Source: Crocosphaera sp. (GTDB taxonomy: Bacteria > Cyanobacteriota > Cyanobacteriia > Cyanobacteriales > Microcystaceae). Taken from it: a stretch of DNA of 35,950 nt. The notes under the pieces are model-generated. The model had not been told where the DNA came from and did no database searches. It saw only the letters and a list, made by a program, of their open reading frames with translations. Positions 32,666 to 35,950 of the stretch are shown here, one piece after another (within the stretch, counting starts at the first letter, position 1; every line of letters starts with the position of its first letter). Both the position numbers and the translations under genes were made by a program. The DNA is taken from the NCBI GenBank assembly GCA_030066295.1, contig JASJBX010000008.1, positions 1 to 35,950 on the forward strand, in the 5' to 3' direction.

Positions 32666-32977
32666 TTAGCGATCGCTTTCCTGTTTAACCCAATACCAAG
32701 CAGTTAAACAACCGATAAATAAACCAATACATAACAACATTAAAGTCCAAGAATAGGGACTAGGAATATGGGTATCTATCCACACACCAATAGCAATACC
32801 AATAAGAGTAGGAATGACCACTGACCAACCGACCATACCGAACATTCCGATGACAAACCAGATGCTTTTTTTCTTTCGTCTAGCTTCAATTTTACGGGAT
32901 GCTTTCCGATTGACTTGGGTATAAAATTGATTATGATGTTTCTTTTTTTGTTGTTCGGTCACTTTAGATTCATTCAT
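32666..32977 (-). CDS. AtpZ/AtpQ-like small membrane subunit, orphan
   Basis: The 103-residue product has a basic N-terminus (about residues 1-40, KKKHHNQFYTQ) and two hydrophobic helices (about 43-68 and 78-97) containing GWSVVIPTLIGIAIGVWID. The GVWID turn and GLFIGCLTAWYWV end match the AtpZ/AtpQ family, a small subunit encoded in N-ATPase and related F0F1 operons, involved in Mg2+ uptake or assembly. No other ATPase gene is in the window. It starts 115 bp past the end of thiD on the same strand. Confidence 0.6.
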   Translation of the reverse strand: MNESKVTEQQKKKHHNQFYTQVNRKASRKIEARRKKKSIWFVIGMFGMVGWSVVIPTLIGIAIGVWIDTHIPSPYSWTLMLLCIGLFIGCLTAWYWVKQESDR

Positions 32978-33091
32978 CGTCTTTTCCTCCCTATTATCTC
33001 TATTATTACTTTGCTAGTCAGAATCAGGTTAAAAATGCAACTAAAGTTTACGTTTTTATACCTTAATTTATATTAAGTTTTCTTAAAAAAT

Positions 33092-33895
33092 TTACGATTG
33101 TAATAAGGGGAAAAAATGACCCACTGGACCAGTTCCTTTGCCAATTTCTAACCCATATTTTAAAGCAGTAGTGACGTATTCTTTCCCTTGTTTTACTGCC
33201 ATCAACGGCTCTTTTCCTAACGCTAAATTAGCAGTAATGGCTGCGGATAGGGTGCAACCTGTCCCATGAGTATGCGGTGTTTTGATGCTTTCTGTAGTTA
33301 AAACTTCCCAGTTTTGGCCGTCGAACCAAACGTCAACCCCTTGTAAATCATCTTTCATTCCTCCCCCTTTTACTAAGACAAATTTTGACCCTAAATTATA
33401 AATAATTTCTGCCGCTTGTTTCATATTTTCTAGGGAATTAATTGATAAATTGCTCAAAATTTGTGCTTCATAGCGATTGGGTGTTACAATCAAGGATAGG
33501 GGAATTAAGTTGTTTTTTAAACAAGCGATCGCCTGATCATCAATTAACTTAACCCCTGTACGAGAAACCATCACTGGATCAACCACAACTTGCTGTAATT
33601 TCCATTGTTTAAGTTGTTGAGAAACGGCCAAAATAATAGCTTCACTGAATAACATTCCTGTCTTAACTGCTTGCACATTAATATCGCTCATAATGGCTTC
33701 AATTTGAGCGTTTATCATATCTGAATTAATCTTTTGAACTTGATTAACCCCCAAGGTATTTTGAGCCGTAAGACAGGTAATCACACTGGTTCCATGAACA
33801 CAATGAAAAGCAAAGGTTTTTAAGTCAGCTTGAATGCCGGCTGCACCTCCACTATCTGAACCAGCGATGGTTAAAGCAATGTTAGAAAAACTCAT
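33092..33895 (-). CDS. thiD: Hydroxymethylpyrimidine/phosphomethylpyrimidine kinase
   Basis: ThiD phosphorylates HMP and HMP-P in the pyrimidine branch of thiamine biosynthesis. The 267-residue protein opens with ALTIAGSDSGGAAGIQADLK (about residues 7-26), the HMP-binding segment. It carries VVVDPVMVSRTG (about 104-115) and the ribokinase-like anion-hole THGTGCTLSAAI with catalytic Cys (about 214-225). No thiamine riboswitch is apparent upstream. It is 49 bp past the end of the MacB-type gene on the same strand. Confidence 0.93.
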   Translation of the reverse strand: MSFSNIALTIAGSDSGGAAGIQADLKTFAFHCVHGTSVITCLTAQNTLGVNQVQKINSDMINAQIEAIMSDINVQAVKTGMLFSEAIILAVSQQLKQWKLQQVVVDPVMVSRTGVKLIDDQAIACLKNNLIPLSLIVTPNRYEAQILSNLSINSLENMKQAAEIIYNLGSKFVLVKGGGMKDDLQGVDVWFDGQNWEVLTTESIKTPHTHGTGCTLSAAITANLALGKEPLMAVKQGKEYVTTALKYGLEIGKGTGPVGHFFPLLQS

Positions 33896-33943
33896 TATTT
33901 ATTAACAATAATTCCCTTAATTATTATAGCAGTTTTCACTGAA

Positions 33944-35161
33944 TTAATAATTTTTGAGAGCAATGATGGGATCTAGTTTTGCTGCTTGTTGAGCAGGAAA
34001 AACACCAAAAAATAAGCCCACACTTCCCGAAACACCAACAGAAATTATTATATATGGAAGAGAGAAACTTGTGGACAAAGAGAAGAAAATATCAGCAATA
34101 ATTACTCCTCCTAAACCAACCCCAATACCGACAATACTGCCGCAAGTTGCTAATAAAATAGATTCTAAAATGAATTGTCCTAAAATATCTTTTGGGGTGG
34201 CTCCTAGGGATTTTTTAAGTCCAATTTCTTCCGTTCTTTCTTTCACAGAAACTAACATGATATTCATAATACCTATACCACCGACCAATAAAGAAATAAT
34301 AGCGATCGCTCCCAACATTTGCTTTAATCCTGTGTTGGTTTTTTCTGCCATATTGAGTAAGGAATTTTGGGAAAAAATCTTAATATCGTTTTCTCGAGTC
34401 GTTCCATGACGTAATAACATTAAATTTTGAACTTGAAACTTCACCGTATCTACACTTTTTTGATCTTTTGCTAGTAAAGCAATCGTGTTTAATGGGATAC
34501 CATAAGGGGATTTCCAGCCTCTTAATTGATGTTGAGCAGTGGTAATAGGAACAACCACTTTGTTATCTTGATTCGAGTCAAATAGAGAGCCTTTTTTAGC
34601 TAATGTACCAATCACTTCAAAGCTATTATTTTTAATTCTAATTTGCTGACCAATGGGATTTTTATTCTTAAATAATTTTTTAGTAATTTCTGCTCCTAAA
34701 ACCACAACCCGCTTATTCCGTTGGACATCAATATTATTAATAAAACGTCCTTGTTCTATTTCATGATATCTGACGGTAAGATAGTCAGGGGTTGTGCCAA
34801 CAATAGAATTATTGAGAACTTTATCTTGATAACTAATTAATTGATTGACATGGATTTCTGGAGAAATATGAGTTAAATCAGGGATTAATTTACCCATTGC
34901 TTCTGCGTCTTCGAGGAGAAGAGGTTTAGCTTCTGATGATAATGTTCGTCTCACACGAGTAGATGATAAACCCACGAATAAAACATTGGGTCCTAATGCT
35001 TGAAATTGTTCTGCGGTTGCTTGTCTGGCCCCTTCTCCCACTGCAACCATGCTAATAACAGAAGCATTACCAATCATAATCCCTAACATGGTTAAACCAC
35101 TCCGCAGTTTATGGGATAAAAGGGAAGATGTCGCCATTTTAAGATGATCGGAAAGTTTCAT
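33944..35161 (-). CDS. MacB-type ABC transporter permease
   Basis: The 405-residue protein has an N-terminal transmembrane helix (about residues 20-45, SGLTMLGIMIGNASVISMV). A periplasmic MacB-PCD domain follows (about 50-270). The C-terminal FtsX domain has three helices, beginning GAIAIISLLVGGIGIMNIMLVSV with ERTEEIGLKKSLGAT. It belongs to the MacB/LolC group of tripartite export permeases and needs a separate ATPase, not seen in this window. The downstream neighbour thiD is unrelated in function. The DUF4139 fragment is 54 bp upstream on the same strand. Confidence 0.88.
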   Translation of the reverse strand: MKLSDHLKMATSSLLSHKLRSGLTMLGIMIGNASVISMVAVGEGARQATAEQFQALGPNVLFVGLSSTRVRRTLSSEAKPLLLEDAEAMGKLIPDLTHISPEIHVNQLISYQDKVLNNSIVGTTPDYLTVRYHEIEQGRFINNIDVQRNKRVVVLGAEITKKLFKNKNPIGQQIRIKNNSFEVIGTLAKKGSLFDSNQDNKVVVPITTAQHQLRGWKSPYGIPLNTIALLAKDQKSVDTVKFQVQNLMLLRHGTTRENDIKIFSQNSLLNMAEKTNTGLKQMLGAIAIISLLVGGIGIMNIMLVSVKERTEEIGLKKSLGATPKDILGQFILESILLATCGSIVGIGVGLGGVIIADIFFSLSTSFSLPYIIISVGVSGSVGLFFGVFPAQQAAKLDPIIALKNY

Positions 35162-35215
35162 AATCTTTAGTATCTGATTCTGATTTCATTTAGTATAGAT
35201 GACGGTGCCTCAATT

Positions 35216-35849
35216 TTAAGACTGATAACGCACGGTATAGGTTACATTAATTTTACCATTTGTCTCAATGGCTACTGGAAATTCTAGGGTCATAGCGTCG
35301 ATTTTCTGATACTGATGACTATTTTTTCTGATTTGCCAATTACCGGACAATCTTTCGATAATCTGAACGGTTACGGGTTCTTTTTTGCGATTACGGATAG
35401 AGATTTCATAACTTTTTTCTTGAATGCGATCGGATATTTTTTTAACATCTGTTACTTTGCGATCGCCGACGACATCAAACGAGTCTCCAATATACAAAGG
35501 AACCACTTCATTTTGGGGAGTATGATCTAATAAATCTTCCCCTAAAAACTGCAAATTCTCTCGTTTATCTGCTTTATAAAATTTGACTTTTCCTTTGGGT
35601 AAAGGAATACCCATGTTATTGTCTTTTGTATTGGCAATTTCTAAAATGACGTTAATCTTTCCTTTCTCTGTATTACTTCCTTGGCCTGGATAAACCTGAC
35701 GACCATATAATCTCCACCATTGACCACTATTATCAAAAATAAGTTTACGATTAACCGATACATCAGTAGCATTTAATAACGTAATTTGTTTCGTTTCTTT
35801 ATCTTTAACGGTGGTGTTTCCGTCGAGGGTATAAAGATGATATTGAACG
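35216..35849 (-). pseudogene. DUF4139 domain protein, 5' end cut by an IS605-type end
   Basis: The open frame runs unbroken from about 35849 to the stop at 35216 without a start codon at its beginning. The first homologous residues (YHLYTLDGNTTVKDKETKQI) match the DUF4139 domain, which continues through DNSGQWWRLYGRQVYPGQ and the C-terminal beta segment ending KINVTYTVRYQS. An in-frame Met at 35614 lies inside the domain and is not a plausible start. Upstream of about 35849 the homology stops at a hairpin like those of the IS at 21094. DUF4139 proteins are mostly periplasmic or secreted and of unknown function. Confidence 0.7.
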
Positions 35850-35852
35850 GAA

Positions 35853-35950
35853 CCCCAACTAAATAAAATTATAGTTGGGGATTCTCCCCTGCTGTTACCA
35901 CGAAGAGCCGCCGTTCTCGGTGAATACTAGGAACTTTTGCCATAGTATTC
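35853..35950 (-). mobile_element. End of a second IS605-type element (edge of window)
   Basis: CCCCAACTA and TAGTTGGGG form a 28-bp terminal palindrome at 35853-35880, the same plan as the ends at 21094 and 22867. On the minus strand a frame from 35942 (MAKVPSIHRERRLFVVTAGE, then NPQL) ends at TAA inside the hairpin, just as tnpB of the first element ends inside its hairpin. The rest of the element, and tnpB, would lie beyond the window. Confidence 0.6.

Noticed and set aside
1-35950. tRNA, rRNA or riboswitch genes
   Set aside because: I looked for cloverleaf ends (CCA-like and T-loop GTTCRANYC) and for thiamine-type motifs near thiD but saw none that I can support by eye.

Overview
The window looks like chromosomal DNA of a low-GC cyanobacterium. 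About ten copies of the octamer GCGATCGC (the cyanobacterial HIP1 repeat) are scattered through it. The proteins also resemble cyanobacterial versions: an AvPAL-like ammonia-lyase, a class I-beta DAHP synthase, HisZ, XisH/XisI, Uma2 and pentapeptide repeats. A unicellular Crocosphaera/Cyanothece-type host is my best guess, from gene style only.

Layout. (1) 170-4949, minus strand: a membrane-anchored coiled-coil protein, a J-domain/TPR gene followed closely by hisZ, an inositol-monophosphatase-family gene and a [2Fe-2S] ferredoxin. (2) 5208-12679: an export island. It holds an HTH protein resembling the N-terminus of an IS630 transposase, a C39-peptidase ABC exporter with a CRP-like N-domain, and its HlyD adaptor. 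These are followed by an accessory patch (xisH/xisI, Uma2) and two small minus-strand genes with double-glycine leaders, one of only 54 codons. The last 60 bp of hlyD are duplicated beyond xisI. (3) 13330-21050: pyruvate dehydrogenase E2, a DUF2330 protein, a carotenoid-desaturase-like flavoprotein, a small membrane protein, a pentapeptide-repeat protein, nagA and purE. (4) 21094-22896: an IS200/IS605-type element with an intact-looking tnpB, a decayed tnpA and matching terminal hairpins. (5) 22987-31359: a biosynthetic cluster. (6) 31882-35950: a sugar-phosphate transferase, an orphan N-ATPase-type small subunit, thiD, a MacB-type permease and a DUF4139 gene that seems to be cut by the end of a second IS605-type element.

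The most interesting region is 22987-31359. It encodes a DAHP synthase, a fused aminodeoxychorismate synthase (PabA-PabB), a stand-alone mutase with unusual active-site residues, a prephenate-dehydrogenase homologue, an AvPAL-like ammonia-lyase with an altered selectivity pair, an AurF-type diiron N-oxygenase and a methyltransferase. The first four match the PapA/PapB/PapC route to 4-amino-L-phenylalanine, with DAHP synthase pushing flux into it. The lyase, N-oxygenase and methyltransferase suggest a 4-amino- or 4-nitrocinnamate-type product, perhaps methylated. I know of no characterised cluster with this exact set. The product and the order of steps are inference.

The second system of interest is the C39 exporter with two candidate double-glycine peptides about 2 kb downstream, probably a secreted-peptide system.
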